This document shows positions 8,498-17,567 of a DNA stretch of 33,335 bases, piece after piece. This stretch comes from Flammeovirga aprica JL-4 (GTDB lineage Bacteria; Bacteroidota; Bacteroidia; Cytophagales; Flammeovirgaceae), in contig NZ_JABANE010000096.1 of the NCBI RefSeq assembly GCF_012844305.1, positions 1-33,335 on the forward strand, read 5' to 3'. The position numbers and the translations under genes were made by a program. The notes beneath the pieces were generated by a model. It searched no databases, was not told where the DNA came from, and worked only from the letters and a program-made list of their open reading frames with translations. How positions within the stretch are numbered: the stretch's first letter is position 1; the number at the start of each line of letters is the position of its first letter.

Positions 8498-8547
8498 CAA
8501 ATGTAGTGTTCGTATTGAAAAAAGATGCTATATTAGAATTCTAATAT
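8498..8547 (-). promoter_or_regulatory. -7-like box and 18-bp palindrome upstream of the SpoIIE operon
   Basis: Read on the minus strand, TACATTTGC (8505-8497) matches the Bacteroidetes -7 box, but it lies only 7 bp from the ATG and lacks a clear -33 TTTG. Just upstream is a perfect 18-bp palindrome (8530-8547, centred on GAATTC). Together they suggest a regulated promoter, possibly giving an almost leaderless message. The rest of the 331-bp divergent gap (8491-8821) is A+T-rich with no further element I can name, and no clear promoter for the caspase gene. Confidence 0.4.
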
Positions 8548-8821
8548 TCTTCTATTTGTACATGAATCAATATCACCTTAAGGACTTGAACATGGTTTTA
8601 TTGATATAATTAATGTATTGTATTTATAACGTTTTAGGCGTTGTTTATATTTTCCATTGCAGTTAATTTAACTGACGTTCAAGGGTTTTAAGTGTAATAA
8701 TTCAGGTGCAGCATAAGTGAGAAAATTAGAATTTAATTTTTGACTTGTTAGTTACAAATTAACATTTTAAACTGAAAATCTGTAACATTCAACTGTATAT
8801 TATACAATAAAGAGAAAAAAA

Positions 8822-11035
8822 ATGAGAATGAAACTAAAAAATTATTTTTTGTTTTTTTGTTTGTTCACAATCTGTCAAATTTCTTACTCCTCAGGGAAAA
8901 AAGCGTTATTGATTGGAATAGATCATTATATTGATTCAGATAAAGAAAGGTATGCTGAGTGGCAAGACCTTGATGGAGCTGTTAATGATGCAACGGTAAT
9001 GTACAATCTTTTGAAATCTAAATATGGTTTTAGTACAAAAGACATGACTTTGCTTACCACCCCAAAAACAACCACTAAGAAATCTATTGTCAAGGCTTTT
9101 AACCAACTGATAAAAGCGGCTGACAAAGGAGATCAGATTTGTATATATTATGCCGGTCATGGTGCTCAAATTCAAAATTCTAAATTTTATGAATTAGACA
9201 AAAAGCATGAAGCAATAGTTCCTTCGGATGTTTTAAAAACAAATGATTTTTTATTGGATGTAGAAATTAACGCCTTGCTCAATAGAATTTTGGATAAAGA
9301 CGCAGAGTTGACGGTCATTTTTGACAACTGTTTCAGTGGCTCTGGTACGAGAGGAGCTATTGACCTTAACAGTCTGCAGTCGCGTTATGTTCCGATCAGT
9401 GACATCGATATTGATCAGGTTTATAAAAAACAAAAATCTGCGGCAGAAAGAGGAGCTTTAGTAGTATCTGCAGCTAAGGATTATCAATTGGCAAAAGAAT
9501 ATAAAGATAACAGAGGTCAGTCTCATGGCGTGTTTACATATGCCTTGATGAAAGCGATGCAAATGAGTGCGGTTAATGAATCTGCGGAAGATATTTTTAA
9601 ACGTGTCAACTCTATCATTCTTTATAACGCTGTTCCAAGACAAGACCCTGTAATAGAAGGGAGTGAAGAGAGAATGCAAAAGCCTTTGTTTGGAGGTGTT
9701 TCTGATCCCACAATGGGCGTACAGGTAGGTATAGTTGATGCTGAAAATAAGTATAAGATTACCTTAGATGGTGGAAGTGCTGTTGGTATTGTCCCTGGAA
9801 CACAACTTACACATGAAACAAAAGGAGTGGTGGTAGAAGTGACTGCTTTATTTGGAGTGAATGGCTGTTATGGAAAAGTAATTCAATGTGATAAAAAGTT
9901 GACAGAAGGTGATCTGGTGAAGGTGACAAAGTGGGCTCCTTATAACAAGAATCGCCTGAAAGTACATTTTGGGGAAATGGGTATTTCTGATATCGAAATT
10001 AATGCTTTGAAAGAGCTAAGTATATTATTGAATGACAAAGGTCTCTTGGAGTATGCTCCTTATGAAGAAAAAGTAGGTTTAGTAGTAAGGAAGATTAAGG
10101 ATAAATGGAAAGGTTTTTACTCTTCTTCAGAGTCAGTTTCATTTGGACATGAAGTGCCCTCGTTTGAGAAACTTGAAAAGCTTTCATCAAAACTTGATCC
10201 GTCTTATAACAAGATTTATATCGAAGTTCCTCCAGGTACTAAAGTTTATCAGCAGTTGAATGGTGATTTGTCAGGACTTCCAAAAGTAGAGCCTGTAAAA
10301 CCTTTGGAAAAATTTGATTACCGATTAATAGGCCGTTTCAATGAAAAAAATGAGTTGGAATATTCTTGGGTAAGGTACGCAGCTCAAAAAGAAGAAAAAC
10401 AGAATCCTTTGCCCGCTTATACGGATTGGGTTGCTCCTCATAGAATCTTTACATTGACAGACTATGCAGGTAGACTGGGGGAATTGAAAGGATGGTTGAC
10501 GATGGAAGTGCCTCCAAATTCAGCTAACTTCCCCTTTAAATTTGCCTTGAAGAAAAATTCTAATGGTGATTTAGTAAAGAGTGGTGGACTGGTAGAAGGT
10601 GAAGAATATGGTTTAGCGCTTTACAAGGATAAAAACCTTTACAACAATTGGAATATGGAAGACCGTTACCTCTTTATATTTTTATTGACAAGTGATGGCT
10701 CTATGAAATTGTTATTCCCAACTACAAACTCATCTGTGGAGAATAATACAGAACAGATCATGAAAACTGCAAATGGAGATTATAAAGATGAAATTCTGAT
10801 CGGGCACCCTGATTTATTAAGTGTTTCAGAGCCTTTCACTACTGACAATATTCTAATTTTGAGTACTGTGACAGATATTACAGATACATCAATTTTTAAT
10901 CAAGATGGCGTTGTAACTCGTGGTTCCGGTGATCTGTCACTAGATGAGTTAATTAATGAGGAAGAGGAGAGAAGTTCAAAACAGAGTAACTGGTTTTTAG
11001 AGCGTCACACCTTTTTCGGTACAAAAACACAGTAA
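8822..11035 (+). CDS. Secreted caspase-family peptidase (C14) with C-terminal DUF4384-like domain
   Basis: A 737-residue exported cysteine peptidase of the bacterial caspase group. It has a signal peptide (1-23), then a p20 domain starting KKALLIGIDHYID. The catalytic His113 lies in YYAGHGAQ and Cys170 in FDNCFSGSG. Family members cleave after basic or acidic residues; the specificity is not readable here. The middle (about 290-540) has no recognised domain, and residues about 545-660 match the DUF4384 pattern (ending in a conserved GSMKLLFPT segment). The ATG at 8822 gives the signal peptide directly. It is transcribed away from the SpoIIE operon, so the two may share upstream control. A strong terminator follows. 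Confidence 0.88.
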   Translation: MRMKLKNYFLFFCLFTICQISYSSGKKALLIGIDHYIDSDKERYAEWQDLDGAVNDATVMYNLLKSKYGFSTKDMTLLTTPKTTTKKSIVKAFNQLIKAADKGDQICIYYAGHGAQIQNSKFYELDKKHEAIVPSDVLKTNDFLLDVEINALLNRILDKDAELTVIFDNCFSGSGTRGAIDLNSLQSRYVPISDIDIDQVYKKQKSAAERGALVVSAAKDYQLAKEYKDNRGQSHGVFTYALMKAMQMSAVNESAEDIFKRVNSIILYNAVPRQDPVIEGSEERMQKPLFGGVSDPTMGVQVGIVDAENKYKITLDGGSAVGIVPGTQLTHETKGVVVEVTALFGVNGCYGKVIQCDKKLTEGDLVKVTKWAPYNKNRLKVHFGEMGISDIEINALKELSILLNDKGLLEYAPYEEKVGLVVRKIKDKWKGFYSSSESVSFGHEVPSFEKLEKLSSKLDPSYNKIYIEVPPGTKVYQQLNGDLSGLPKVEPVKPLEKFDYRLIGRFNEKNELEYSWVRYAAQKEEKQNPLPAYTDWVAPHRIFTLTDYAGRLGELKGWLTMEVPPNSANFPFKFALKKNSNGDLVKSGGLVEGEEYGLALYKDKNLYNNWNMEDRYLFIFLLTSDGSMKLLFPTTNSSVENNTEQIMKTANGDYKDEILIGHPDLLSVSEPFTTDNILILSTVTDITDTSIFNQDGVVTRGSGDLSLDELINEEEERSSKQSNWFLERHTFFGTKTQ

Positions 11036-11057
11036 TCTTTAGATAGCTTATAATAAG

Positions 11058-11102
11058 ATCACCACTAGTTCTCTTTGAATAAGAACTAGTGGTGATTTTT
11101 TT
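11058..11102 (+). terminator. Strong intrinsic terminator after the caspase gene
   Basis: A perfect 15-bp stem (11058-11072 with 11082-11096) with a 9-nt loop is followed by an uninterrupted T-run. It ends right at the stop codon of the converging CLC gene, so it probably serves both transcripts. Confidence 0.9.
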
Positions 11103-12504
11103 ATTTTTTATCTCCCTTTTCTCTATTTTCAATATGTTTTTTCTCCGCTTCTCTTATCACTTCAATTTCAGATAAAGTACTGCCTTTTTCATGCTCTTTT
11201 ACCTGATTTTTAGCCGACCCTACAATCTGAGAGGAATAAATACTTGTATGTCCAGAAAACATATAAGCAGTAATACATGCCACAGCAATAAAGACTGCTG
11301 ATGGAGCTCCAAACAATTCAATACCCATCATAGTACAAGCCATTGGTGTATTAGTAGCACCACTGAATACTCCCACAAAGCCCATTCCTGCTAAAAGTGC
11401 AACAGGTAAGGAAATATGATTAGAAAGGAACGAACCTAATGTAGAACCGATATAGAATAATGGTGTTACTTCACCACCTTTAAAACCAGCACCTAAAGTA
11501 AAGGAAGTGGTAAGGGTTTTCATCAAGAAGTCATACCAATGCATTTGTGTATCAAAAGCAGCGACAATGGTAGGTACTCCCAATCCAAAATATTTTAAAT
11601 CATAATTGCTGTAATCCAAACCTTGATCATAATTGACAGCCATAATACCCAAGGCTAATACAATACCGCCAATCACTGGTCTTAAAGGAGCATAAGCAAT
11701 TTTTGATTTGAATAAACCACCCCAGTAATGACAAGCTTTTGAAAACAGCATCCCTGTTAAACCAAAAGCAATACCTGCTAAAACACAAAGTGATAAATTC
11801 TGTAGTGTCATTTCAGGAACAATAGGAATATGGTATTCAGTGTGTGTGATGCCCAAATGATGACCCAAAGTATGTGTAGCATAATTTGCTACAATTGCCG
11901 TGAAGAAAGAAGGGAAAATGGCTTCATATCTCATTCTTCCTATGATATATACTTCAAGACCGAAAATTGCACCGGCAAGTGGAGTTCCAAATACGGATGA
12001 AAAACCAGCGGCAATACCCGATATAATCAAGATCTTACGGTCGTATTTATCAAGTTTAAAGAGTTTTGTAAACTGATCAGCAATCGCACCACCCATTTGT
12101 ACGGCAGTACCCTCTCGGCCTGCAGATCCACCAAAAAAGTGAGTAGCAATAGTTGCAACGGTTACCAAAGGAGCCATTTTCAAAGGAATGATTCTATTGG
12201 GTTTTGTAATTTCATCTAATAATTGGTTGTTACCCTTTACAACATCCTGACCTAAGTAATAGTAGCAGGCCCCAATCAAGAATCCACCCACAGGCAATGC
12301 GAAGATGATCCATTTGTGAAGTTCTCTCCATTCAGTGGCCCAATGCAGTCCCCATAAAAACAGAGCAGAACCTATACCTGTTAAACCTCCGACCAGTGTG
12401 CCGATCAATGCCCATTTAAGAACATACAGCACAACCGGAAATTGCTCAACTTTCTTTACCCAATCAGGAAGATCCTCATGGGAGTAACCAAGAAATGACG
12501 CCAT
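11101..12504 (-). CDS. CLC-family antiporter, probable fluoride/proton type (CLC-F)
   Basis: A 467-residue inner-membrane protein of the CLC chloride channel/antiporter family with the expected repeated helix architecture. Diagnostic segments are GSAGREGTAVQMGG (126-139) with the gating Glu131, the FGTPLAGAIFGLEV segment (172-185), and GAGFKGGEVTP (338-348). Two changes point to the fluoride branch: the first signature, normally GSGIP, reads GNNQL (91-95), and the gating motif is GREGT rather than GREGP. As I recall, CLC-F exporters carry such replacements; a chloride or nitrate transporter remains possible. I searched the 112-bp upstream gap by eye and saw no fluoride riboswitch. A charged cytoplasmic tail follows residue 430. 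Single gene, divergent from the FtsX-like permease. Confidence 0.82.
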   Translation of the reverse strand: MASFLGYSHEDLPDWVKKVEQFPVVLYVLKWALIGTLVGGLTGIGSALFLWGLHWATEWRELHKWIIFALPVGGFLIGACYYYLGQDVVKGNNQLLDEITKPNRIIPLKMAPLVTVATIATHFFGGSAGREGTAVQMGGAIADQFTKLFKLDKYDRKILIISGIAAGFSSVFGTPLAGAIFGLEVYIIGRMRYEAIFPSFFTAIVANYATHTLGHHLGITHTEYHIPIVPEMTLQNLSLCVLAGIAFGLTGMLFSKACHYWGGLFKSKIAYAPLRPVIGGIVLALGIMAVNYDQGLDYSNYDLKYFGLGVPTIVAAFDTQMHWYDFLMKTLTTSFTLGAGFKGGEVTPLFYIGSTLGSFLSNHISLPVALLAGMGFVGVFSGATNTPMACTMMGIELFGAPSAVFIAVACITAYMFSGHTSIYSSQIVGSAKNQVKEHEKGSTLSEIEVIREAEKKHIENREKGDKK

Positions 12505-12616
12505 AAGTTTTTAGTAAATTTTATTTAAATTAAACTGTCATAATATTCTGTATAACTAATTTATATGGTATAATTGAAATATTTATCTTTTTTAAGGATT
12601 CATTAAGCAAATAAAA

Positions 12617-15145
12617 GTGAGAATTCAATTTGTAATCAACAATGCTAGACGTGATTTAGCCAATAGTATTTATAAAATAGGGCCTTTTATTATTTCAATC
12701 ATTATTGGAATAGGTACTTTGGTAGCAATGACAAACTTCTCTGAAAATGTTGTAAAAGACATTGATAATCAAGCGAAAGAAATGCTTGGAGCAGACTTGG
12801 AGTTAAGAGCAAACCACCCTGTAAAGGACTCACTTTTGACGGTGTTCAGAAGAGAAAAAACGGAGATGGCCAAGCAATTTAATTTTGCTTCTATGGCTTT
12901 TGATCCAAAACACCAAACTTCACGTATGGTGGACCTGCGTGCGTTGGAAAAAGGTTATCCATTTTATGGAGCGTTAGAAATTTCCCCGAAATCTGCTTGG
13001 AAAAGGTGGGAGAATGAAGAAAAAATAGCTTTAGTAGATAGTGCTGTTTTGTATCAAATGAACCTCTCCATTGGTGATTCATTACGTTTTGGAAAAGAAA
13101 CATTTGAAATCGCCGGAGCTTTGAAAAAAGGAGTGGGGCAAAGTGCAATTATGGCAGCAGCTGTACCCATTATTTACTTTCCATTTAAGTATTTGGAATC
13201 AACAGCTTTAATTCAAAAAGGTAGTAGAGTCAATTACCGATACTATATGGCCTATTCTGATACCTTGAATATCCAAAACTTGATCAATCAAAATGATGTG
13301 CTCTTAGAAGAGGAAAGTGTGCGAGCAATCACTTCAGAAAATAACACAGCAAGAATAGGACGTTTCTTTAATGATATAGATGCTTTCTTAAAATTAATCT
13401 CTTTTGTTTCTCTGCTATTAGGCTGTATAGGAGTTTCAAGTGGAATTTTTATTTATGTGAAGAGTAAATTGAAATCCATTGCCATTTTAAGGTGCCTTGG
13501 AGCAACAGCTATGGAAACATTTATGATTTATCTTTTACAGATTCTTTTTCTTGGTTTAATAGGAGGAATCATAGGATCTACAATTGGAGTAGTAGCTCAG
13601 TTTAGTTTTCCAGCTTTGTTTGGCGACTTATTAATGGTAGAGCTAAGTAACGATATATCTATAAAAGCGATTGCAATTGGAATTTTATTAAGTGTAATCA
13701 TTTCTATCCTTTTCGGCTGGTATCCATTACTGCAGATCTTAAATGTTTCTCCAATTTACGTGTTAAGATCTTTTCTTTTAGAAGGGAATACCGTCCATAA
13801 TAAAAAGCTGACATTCCTGCTGTTTGTCACCATTAGTGGTTTTATATTATTCTTTTCGTATTGGTTGTTAGAGGATATCACGAAGTCATTTATTTTCCTA
13901 ATGGCCATTTTTGTTGTTATTCTTATTCTTGGGAGCATTTGTTTCTCTCTTATTTCAATTTTAAAAAGGAGGAATTTAAATCAGCTTTCATTCAGTTTGA
14001 AGTATGGCATCTCTCAGCTTTTCAGACCTAATAATCAAACACTTTTATTAGGAACGACGATCGGTTTAGGCGTTTTTCTTATCATATGTATGCTTTCAAT
14101 TAGAGGTATACTAATGGATAAAGTAAGTGAAGTGGGAAATGATGGAAGTGCCAACCTTATTCTTTATGATGTACAAAAATCACAAAAAGAAAAGCTTGCA
14201 GATTTGATCAGTAATGAAAACTTGAAAGTAGAACAAGAAGCGGCAGTAGTTACAATGTCTTTGGAGTACTTAAATGGGAATAACAAGAAAGTGACACTGA
14301 AAGATTCTACTAAAAATATAAAAAGATGGGTTTTTGATCGTGAATACAGAGTGACTTATCGTGATCATTTAAAACCAAACGAGGTGACTGTGAAAGGGGA
14401 ATTTACTGGGAAATCTAGTATAAATGAGGTAGTCCCAATCTCAGTTTCAGAAAGTTTTATGGAATCATCAGGTCTCCAATTTGATGATATTCTGACTTTT
14501 AACGTACAAGGCTTTGAGTTGAAAACAAGAATAGCACATATCCGAAAAGTGGATTTTGCAAGAATGGAAGCCAACTTTGTGGTACTTTTCCCTTCGGGCG
14601 TTCTTGAAGCGGCTCCAAGTATTTATGTATTTGCCTTAAACGTAAAAGAAAAAGCGAAGATCGCTCAAATACAGAACAGAGTTATTGAACAGTTTCCAAA
14701 CGTTTCTGCAATTGATTTAGGATTGGTGTTTAATTCCATCAATGAAATTTTAGGCAGGGTTTCCTTTGTGTTCCGATGGCTTGGAGGCCTATGCATATTT
14801 ACAGGCTTATTGGTATTGTGGAGTTTTATGTCGATTGGGAAATACCAACGAAAGAAAGAAGCAGGCGTGTTACGTGCAATTGGGGCAAAGAAAAAACACC
14901 TAATACGAATCTCATTAATAGAATACTTCTCTATAGGAAGTATATCAACTTTAACAGGAATCATATTAGGATGGATAGGATCTTGGTGCCTAGCTTACTT
15001 CGTTTTTGATCTGCCATTTTATATAGCATTCAAAAATAGTATGATACTAGGAAGTATTGTTATTCTTATGACGATATTAATAGGCGTACTGTTCATGAGG
15101 ACACTTTCGAAGGTGCCATCTGTAGAAGTTCTAAAAGAGGATTAA
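12617..15145 (+). CDS. FtsX-family ABC transporter permease (YbbP/LolC-like), no adjacent ATPase
   Basis: An 842-residue inner-membrane permease of the FtsX/MacB type, of the large two-module class resembling YbbP. An N-terminal helix (about 18-40) is followed by a periplasmic core domain (about 45-255), three helices of a first FtsX module (about 258-375), central helices (about 395-495), a second periplasmic region, and a final FtsX module (about 725-835) ending VPSVEVLKED, a typical family end. Such permeases work with a cytosolic ATPase in lipoprotein or lipid export, or in envelope mechanotransmission. None is encoded next to it, so the partner must lie elsewhere. The start is GTG at 12617. 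Its stop lies 2 bp from the stop of the converging small gene. Confidence 0.85.
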   Translation: MRIQFVINNARRDLANSIYKIGPFIISIIIGIGTLVAMTNFSENVVKDIDNQAKEMLGADLELRANHPVKDSLLTVFRREKTEMAKQFNFASMAFDPKHQTSRMVDLRALEKGYPFYGALEISPKSAWKRWENEEKIALVDSAVLYQMNLSIGDSLRFGKETFEIAGALKKGVGQSAIMAAAVPIIYFPFKYLESTALIQKGSRVNYRYYMAYSDTLNIQNLINQNDVLLEEESVRAITSENNTARIGRFFNDIDAFLKLISFVSLLLGCIGVSSGIFIYVKSKLKSIAILRCLGATAMETFMIYLLQILFLGLIGGIIGSTIGVVAQFSFPALFGDLLMVELSNDISIKAIAIGILLSVIISILFGWYPLLQILNVSPIYVLRSFLLEGNTVHNKKLTFLLFVTISGFILFFSYWLLEDITKSFIFLMAIFVVILILGSICFSLISILKRRNLNQLSFSLKYGISQLFRPNNQTLLLGTTIGLGVFLIICMLSIRGILMDKVSEVGNDGSANLILYDVQKSQKEKLADLISNENLKVEQEAAVVTMSLEYLNGNNKKVTLKDSTKNIKRWVFDREYRVTYRDHLKPNEVTVKGEFTGKSSINEVVPISVSESFMESSGLQFDDILTFNVQGFELKTRIAHIRKVDFARMEANFVVLFPSGVLEAAPSIYVFALNVKEKAKIAQIQNRVIEQFPNVSAIDLGLVFNSINEILGRVSFVFRWLGGLCIFTGLLVLWSFMSIGKYQRKKEAGVLRAIGAKKKHLIRISLIEYFSIGSISTLTGIILGWIGSWCLAYFVFDLPFYIAFKNSMILGSIVILMTILIGVLFMRTLSKVPSVEVLKED

Positions 15146-15147
15146 CC

Positions 15148-15297
15148 TTACTCTTGAACTGATACGTTACTATCTATTGAAACCACTTTTACTTTTGCTT
15201 CATTCTGCTTGTTTTCAGAGTTTTCAGCGGACATTATATGGTGCGCACAAACTAAAAAAAATAAGCCTACGAAAAAAAATAATAATTTTGCTTTCAT
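15148..15297 (-). CDS. Small exported peptide, unknown function
   Basis: A 49-residue product beginning MKAKLLFFFVGLFFLVCA, a clear signal peptide, followed by a short polar tail with many Lys, Asn and Glu and ending SNVSVQE. The open frame extends upstream to 15336, but the start at 15297 places the signal peptide at the N terminus. A Cys at residue 17 sits near the cleavage region, but the sequence around it is not a good lipobox. No family is recognised. It stands alone, stop-to-stop with the permease gene. Confidence 0.55.
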   Translation of the reverse strand: MKAKLLFFFVGLFFLVCAHHIMSAENSENKQNEAKVKVVSIDSNVSVQE

Positions 15298-15391
15298 GTT
15301 GTAAGTAGTTGTTGTATGCGTTAATCTAATAATCATTCACAATATATGTAATTATTTATTAAAAAATTAACATTGCATCGTTTAAAAATGT

Positions 15392-15433
15392 AAAAAAAAC
15401 TCTTAATCATCATATTAACATGATTAAGAGTTT
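15392..15433 (-). terminator. Intrinsic terminator of the proline dehydrogenase gene
   Basis: A perfect 14-bp stem (15397-15410 with 15420-15433) with a 9-nt loop lies 28 bp past the stop on the minus strand. It runs into a T-run on that strand (A-run at 15392-15399 on the plus strand). Confidence 0.85.
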
Positions 15434-15461
15434 AATTTATGTGAATGTCAGCTTAAAAAGC

Positions 15462-16640
15462 TTACTTTTTTCTTCTTTTGATCTCATTAGAGACTAACGT
15501 CAATTCTCTTCCTGCTTGACCAGCAACAGAAGTATTTTCTTCTGCTCTTCTAAATAAATAAGGAAGTGCCTCTTTTACAGGACCGTAAGGTAAATATTTG
15601 GCGACATTAAACCCTGCTTTAGAAAGGTTGAATGAAATATGATCACTCATGCCAAATAATTGTGCGAAAAAGAAATTAGGGTTATTGTCACTCACATTAT
15701 ATCTATTCATCAAATCGACAAGCAATTGATTACTTTTCTCATTATGAGAACCAGAACATAAAGCAAAGTGTTTGTGGTTTTCCATGATAAACTCTAAAGC
15801 TTTATCAAAGTCTCTGTCCGTTGCTTCTTTTGTATGTTGAACAGGAGTAGGATAGTTCATTTTCTTTGCTCTTTCCCCTTCTTTCTCCATATAAGCACCT
15901 CTTACTAATTTCACACCAAGAATAAAACCTTCCATTTGTGCTTTCGCAAGATCAGACTTCAATTGACCCAATTTACTGTGCAAGTACATTTGATAAGTGT
16001 TATATACAATCGCTTTTTCTTTATTGTATTTCACCATCATATCATAAGCCAACTGATCTACAGGTCCTTGCATCCAAGTTTCTTCTGCATCAATGAAAAT
16101 TCTTACATCATGATCATAAGCGGTCTGACAAAGATTTTCAACTCTTTTCACCACTTTAGCCCATTGAGCTTCTTCTTCACCTGACAAGATTTCACCAGCA
16201 TGAACTTTCTCTAAAAGGCTAACAGCTGCAATACCAGTTAACTTGAATACTGAGAATGGAACATTTTTATCTTTGCTCGCTTTCTTGATCGTTTCAATGA
16301 TCTCAGCCTCAGTAGTATCAAAACTTTTGTCGTTCTGAGCACCTTCCACAGAATAATCAAGGATAGAACCGATATTATAATTACCTAAAGTTGCTATAGT
16401 ATCGTTACTGTCTTCAATGGTCTCGCCACCGCAAAACTGTTTGAATAACGTCTTCTTTACTATCCCTTTAATAGGTAAATTTAATTTGAAGGCAAGGTTA
16501 AGCGTGGTGGTGCCAACCTTCACTAAGGCAGGGGAGTGCATCATTGCAAATAAAGCATAAGTCTGCTTCAGTTCATTATCATTTCTCCACTCAAAGGCTG
16601 TCTTCGTATCTTCAAAATTTACTGTCGATGTGTCAATCAT
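15462..16640 (-). CDS. Proline dehydrogenase (monofunctional, FAD-dependent)
   Basis: This 392-residue enzyme oxidises L-proline to pyrroline-5-carboxylate, passing electrons through FAD to the quinone pool. It is a stand-alone ProDH, not the bifunctional PutA. The beta/alpha-barrel motifs are visible: IFIDAEETWMQ in the middle, KLVRGAYMEKEGERA on the FAD-contacting strand, and near the C terminus FRRAEENTSVAGQ, with the paired Arg residues that bind the proline carboxylate. No P5C dehydrogenase gene is in the window. The start at 16640 is the only reasonable Met. On the minus strand TATTTTTG (16725-16718) is a possible -7 box 78 bp upstream, without a clear -33 element. Confidence 0.92.
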   Translation of the reverse strand: MIDTSTVNFEDTKTAFEWRNDNELKQTYALFAMMHSPALVKVGTTTLNLAFKLNLPIKGIVKKTLFKQFCGGETIEDSNDTIATLGNYNIGSILDYSVEGAQNDKSFDTTEAEIIETIKKASKDKNVPFSVFKLTGIAAVSLLEKVHAGEILSGEEEAQWAKVVKRVENLCQTAYDHDVRIFIDAEETWMQGPVDQLAYDMMVKYNKEKAIVYNTYQMYLHSKLGQLKSDLAKAQMEGFILGVKLVRGAYMEKEGERAKKMNYPTPVQHTKEATDRDFDKALEFIMENHKHFALCSGSHNEKSNQLLVDLMNRYNVSDNNPNFFFAQLFGMSDHISFNLSKAGFNVAKYLPYGPVKEALPYLFRRAEENTSVAGQAGRELTLVSNEIKRRKK

Positions 16641-16816
16641 TTTTTAAAAAGTTTAAATATATTTCGATGTGAGAAGTAGTCGGTTTTCTGTAAACCATAG
16701 TATGTGTATTGTAACAACAAAAATAGAATATTGTTGGAGTTTTTCTATATCCTATTTAAATATATTTATGATATTGCGGTTGATTTTTGGCGAATTAAAG
16801 ACAATAAAACTTAATA

Positions 16817-17398
16817 ATGAATAAAGCGGAACAAATTTCATCCTTGATTAAAGAGAGAAGATCCTATTATCCTCACGAATATTTGGAAGGAGAAATCCCT
16901 CAAGATCATATTGATATGATACTAGAAAATGCGAACTGGGCTCCTAATCACGGACTTACGGAACCGTGGCGTTTTTTTGTGTTCGAAAAAGAAGGTTTAA
17001 AAGCATTGTCTGAAGCACAGGGAAATATCTATAAAGACAATATACCTGAAGAAGAGTTTGAACAGGCTCGTTATGAGAAATTAGTGAAGCTCCCATTACA
17101 ATCCTCACATGTTATTGCTATTATTATGAAGAGGGGAAATAACCCGAAAATTCCTAAAATTGAAGAGGTAGAGGCAGTGGCTTGTGCAGTTCAGAATATG
17201 GCACTGACTGTAACTGCATTAGGGTATGGTGGTTACTGGAGTACCGGAGGAATGGTGAAGTTTGAACAGTCAAAAGAGTTCTTCGGACTGGGAGAGGAGG
17301 ACGAGTTTTTAGGCTTATTCTATATGGGGAAAATACCATCAGAAAACAAAACGGGTAAACGAAAAGATATCAAAGAAAAGGTAACTTGGGTAAGATAA
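16817..17398 (+). CDS. Nitroreductase-family FMN oxidoreductase
   Basis: A 193-residue cytosolic flavoenzyme of the nitroreductase superfamily, close in length and pattern to the small YdjA-like branch. The FMN phosphate-binding RRSYYPHEY segment is at 14-22, the family motif ANWAPNHGLTEPWRF at 39-53, and the C-terminal half has the glycine-rich GYGGYWSTGGM stretch that contacts the flavin. It acts as a homodimer using NAD(P)H; the natural substrate is unknown. It is divergent from proline dehydrogenase across a 176-bp gap and followed by thioredoxin, which has its own promoter. Confidence 0.85.
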   Translation: MNKAEQISSLIKERRSYYPHEYLEGEIPQDHIDMILENANWAPNHGLTEPWRFFVFEKEGLKALSEAQGNIYKDNIPEEEFEQARYEKLVKLPLQSSHVIAIIMKRGNNPKIPKIEEVEAVACAVQNMALTVTALGYGGYWSTGGMVKFEQSKEFFGLGEEDEFLGLFYMGKIPSENKTGKRKDIKEKVTWVR

Positions 17399-17448
17399 AC
17401 GACTTACATTTTTGTATAAATAAAAACTATAGAGGTATAGATTTAATC

Positions 17449-17481
17449 TTTGTAACTATGCCTTAATTTTTGCTACATTTG
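17449..17481 (+). promoter_or_regulatory. Bacteroidetes-type promoter of the thioredoxin gene
   Basis: TTTG at 17449-17452 and TACATTTG at 17474-17481 are separated by 21 bp, matching the Bacteroidetes consensus. The predicted transcript leader is about 80 nt. Confidence 0.7.
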
Positions 17482-17567
17482 TGCAACCAAATTACATCAG
17501 TGTCGTATCTTATATACGTAATTGAAAATATGATAATTTGTTCATACGTAAAATATAATATATTATT

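Noticed and set aside
12505..12616. Fluoride riboswitch upstream of the CLC gene
   Set aside because: The conserved GC-rich segments are not present in this A+T-rich gap.
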